Source: Thalassospira profundimaris (GTDB lineage: Bacteria > Pseudomonadota > Alphaproteobacteria > Rhodospirillales > Thalassospiraceae). Taken from it: DNA of 64,000 nt. This document shows, piece by piece, positions 62,261 through 64,000 of the stretch (position 1 is its first letter; every line of letters begins with the position of its first letter). The stretch lies in the NCBI RefSeq assembly GCF_003326755.1, contig NZ_JPWH01000008.1:152781-216780 (forward strand). Reading direction: 5' to 3'. The notes under the pieces were generated by a model. That model did no database searches. It had not been told where the DNA came from and saw nothing but the letters and a program-made list of their open reading frames with translations. The translations under genes were made by a program, and so were the position numbers.

Positions 62261-62980
62261 ATGACTGACCGCCCCGAAGACCGAACGAAAAAAGGCAAGC
62301 GGCGCACTCTGATTGGGATGGGGTGTGCCTTTGCCGTGATGGTGGGTTTAGTGATTTATTCCCCCACGCTGTATCGCATGTTTTGTGCCGTTACCGGTGT
62401 GGGCGGCACGGTTCGGCAAATATCGGTACCCAATAAAACGGCTGATAATGCAGCCTCGTCATCCGGGCAGGGGGCTGATGCGACAAATACCGTCGCCAAT
62501 GCCGGTGATATGGTCGAGGTGTATTTTGATGCCAATGTGGCGCGTGGCCTGCCGTGGGAATTTTACCCCGAAGAACGCAAGGTAACAGCCAAACTGGGCG
62601 AGCCGGTAAAAACCTATTATTACGCCAAAAACAATTCGGACGAGACGATTGTCGCCCGTGCCGTTTTTAACGTAACCCCCTATAAATCGGCCCAGTATTT
62701 TTTCAAGATCGAGTGTTTCTGCTTTACCAATGAAAAGCTGGCACCTGGCGAAAGCGCACGTATGCCGCTGGTGTTATATGTTGACGACCAGATCCACAAA
62801 GATCCGAACACGGCCGAGGTAAAAGACATTACGCTGTCTTACACTTTTTACCGGCAATCGGACCTGACCGATCAGGAAATTGCCGATGCCCGCGAATTGA
62901 AGGCCGGATCAGACCAGAAGGAGGATGAATTGTCCAAATCCGAAAAGATTGATCTGGAAAATGACGTCCGCCGTCACTAG
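62261..62980 (+). CDS. ctaG: Cytochrome c oxidase copper chaperone CtaG/Cox11
   Basis: This 239-residue protein is a membrane-anchored copper chaperone that inserts CuB into cytochrome c oxidase subunit I. A single N-terminal TM helix (GMGCAFAVMVGLVIY) precedes the periplasmic Cox11 domain. The copper-binding CFCF motif is present in FFKIECFCFTNEKL, and ARMPLVLYVD follows. A low-complexity linker about 65-85 is unusual. ATG 62261 chosen by homology in pattern; no strong ribosome site. It is followed by a PCu(A)C-like gene after 34 bases. The oxidase subunits are not in the window. Confidence 0.92.
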   Translation: MTDRPEDRTKKGKRRTLIGMGCAFAVMVGLVIYSPTLYRMFCAVTGVGGTVRQISVPNKTADNAASSSGQGADATNTVANAGDMVEVYFDANVARGLPWEFYPEERKVTAKLGEPVKTYYYAKNNSDETIVARAVFNVTPYKSAQYFFKIECFCFTNEKLAPGESARMPLVLYVDDQIHKDPNTAEVKDITLSYTFYRQSDLTDQEIADARELKAGSDQKEDELSKSEKIDLENDVRRH

Positions 62981-63014
62981 GCCTGGATCCGGGAACACAG
63001 AACAGGGGAGCGTT

Positions 63015-63506
63015 ATGAAACCTGGGAAGACTGGTTTGCGTCGATGCCTGATGACGGTGGCCGTTGCCTTTGGCGCGGGGGCGGTGATCAGTGGCGGGGG
63101 TACGGGCCTTTTGCCGCCACAGGCGGCGGCGCACAGCTATATGCTGGGCACGCTTATGATTGGTCATTTTTGGGCACCACCCGCGGCACAGGATGCCAAG
63201 GGCGCGGCGGTTTATGGCCCGTTCCTCAATGCCGGGACCAAGGCCGTGACCCTGGAAGGGGCGAGTACCGACATCGCCGAAAAGGTGCGGTTCCGCACGG
63301 AAAAAGACGGTGTGGAAAGCTGGGTGGATCATATCACATTGCCGCCCAACAAGCCGGTCGGCCTCGCCGCATGGCGTGAACATATCTGGCTGTCGGGGTT
63401 GAAAAAACCGTTGGAAGAGGGCGGGTCTTTTGATCTGACACTGGACTTTGGCGAGGCGGGGCACAAAACCATCAAGATCGTTATTGAAAAGGAAAGCGGT
63501 CATTAA
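63015..63506 (+). CDS. PCu(A)C-like periplasmic protein lacking the methionine ligands
   Basis: This 163-residue exported protein has a signal peptide ending about AAA-HS (residue 39). The fold pattern matches PCu(A)C copper chaperones (DUF461): VYGPFLNAGTKAVTLEGAS, ITLPPNKPVGL, EHIWLSGLKKPLEEGGSFDL and LDFGEAGHKTI. The usual copper ligands HxnM and HIM are not present: the expected HIM is HIW and the earlier His/Met positions read VRFRTEKDGVESWVD. It may bind copper differently or not at all. GGGGAG lies four bases before ATG 63015. It is co-directional with ctaG. Confidence 0.82.
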   Translation: MKPGKTGLRRCLMTVAVAFGAGAVISGGGTGLLPPQAAAHSYMLGTLMIGHFWAPPAAQDAKGAAVYGPFLNAGTKAVTLEGASTDIAEKVRFRTEKDGVESWVDHITLPPNKPVGLAAWREHIWLSGLKKPLEEGGSFDLTLDFGEAGHKTIKIVIEKESGH

Positions 63507-63565
63507 AGGCAAATCGCTTTACCCCGATGTGGAAGAAGCAGGCTTACGACCGTTTCGTTCTGTAC

Positions 63566-63604
63566 AAAAAAGGCCCGCGACCAGGAAGGTGGCGGGCCTT
63601 TTTT
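63566..63604. terminator. Bidirectional terminator between PCu(A)C-like gene and chemoreceptor
   Basis: AAAAAAGGCCCGC and GCGGGCCTTTTTT form a 13-pair stem with a 13-base loop, with T runs on both strands, between convergent genes. Confidence 0.92.
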
Positions 63605-63621
63605 CATATCATATGTTTATA

Positions 63622-64000
63622 TTATGAAGCTGCGCGGTCATGGGCCTTGTTGCGCAGATCGTCCAGGATCGCGTTGATACGGCTGTTGAGAACCTGAATT
63701 TTCTGTGCCGCATCTTGCGACGTCTGCAGCACTTCACCGGACAATTCGCCAGTTTTGCCGGTCTCGTCGGCAACATCGCTGATCGAGGTGGAAACCATCC
63801 GGGTCCGTTCGGCTGCATTGCGAACATTGCGGGTGATTTCGTTGGTGGCAGCCCCCTGTTCCTCGACGGCAGCCGAAATGGTGGTGGCAATTTCATTGAT
63901 GCTTTCAATGATGGTGCCAATCATTTCGATGGCCGAAACCGATTCTCCGGTCGATTTCTGAATGCCGGAAATCTGCCCGGCAATTTCATCGGTGGCCTTT
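63622..64000 (-). CDS. Methyl-accepting chemotaxis protein, 3' part
   Basis: The C-terminal 126 residues of a chemoreceptor are seen; the gene continues beyond the window edge on the minus strand, with no stop up to base 64000. [19 protein letters not shown] and [19 protein letters not shown] are typical MCP signalling-domain sequence just after the hairpin tip. The tail ends [11 protein letters not shown], with no CheR-docking pentapeptide. Sensor domain not visible. Confidence 0.9.
   Translation of the reverse strand, partial: KATDEIAGQISGIQKSTGESVSAIEMIGTIIESINEIATTISAAVEEQGAATNEITRNVRNAAERTRMVSTSISDVADETGKTGELSGEVLQTSQDAAQKIQVLNSRINAILDDLRNKAHDRAAS

Overview
The window looks like a chromosomal segment of a free-living, probably aquatic alphaproteobacterium. 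Lineage clues are GapR, MmcB, the zapA-6S RNA-ymdB neighbourhood, a CtaG/PCu(A)C pair, a fused indolepyruvate ferredoxin oxidoreductase and a DctBD-controlled TRAP transporter. A Rhodospirillales genus such as Thalassospira would fit, but that is inference. I see no tRNA, rRNA, insertion sequence, CRISPR array, phage or plasmid module.

Layout. 1-3 kb: end of an enoyl-CoA hydratase gene, a gene of two tandemly fused DinB domains, and a Bcr/CflA drug exporter. 3.2-10.3 kb: a C4-dicarboxylate regulon, dctB-dctD then dctP-dctQ-dctM, with a sigma-54 promoter and two helically phased candidate DctD sites in front of dctP. 10.4-18 kb: ELM1-like protein, aldo/keto reductase, LysR/nitronate monooxygenase pair, hemN with an FNR box, HIT protein, type II NADH dehydrogenase. 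18-22 kb: a coupled phospholipid-type operon (acyltransferase, CdsA, membrane protein, CDP-alcohol phosphotransferase) and an NAD-dependent epimerase-like gene divergent from a LysR gene. 22-32 kb: azoreductase/LysR pair, hydroxypyruvate isomerase, chemoreceptor, glycerate 2-kinase with a FadR-type regulator, N-formylglutamate amidohydrolase, and a carboxylate-amine ligase gene broken by one in-frame TGA. 32-37.5 kb: gapR, mmcB, the fused indolepyruvate oxidoreductase and a VOC protein.

37.6-44 kb is the least explained part: an apparent operon of a tyrosinase-like protein with an incomplete second copper site, an uncharacterised 581-residue protein and an exported protein with one CxxCH haem motif, divergent from an Lrp/AsnC regulator. 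44-50.8 kb: BenE transporter, two small proteins, and a MotA-like/MotB-like/OmpA-like envelope cluster. 51-59 kb is housekeeping: suhB, efp, thiE, gap, tkt, zapA, 6S RNA, ymdB. 59-64 kb: AraC regulator, Nramp metal transporter, ctaG, a PCu(A)C-like protein without the usual methionines, and the 3' end of a chemoreceptor gene.

Start codons were chosen from Shine-Dalgarno spacing and known family N-termini. Where these disagree the entry says so. Promoters, operators and terminators were read by eye. Family assignments come from recognised motifs, not from database searches.
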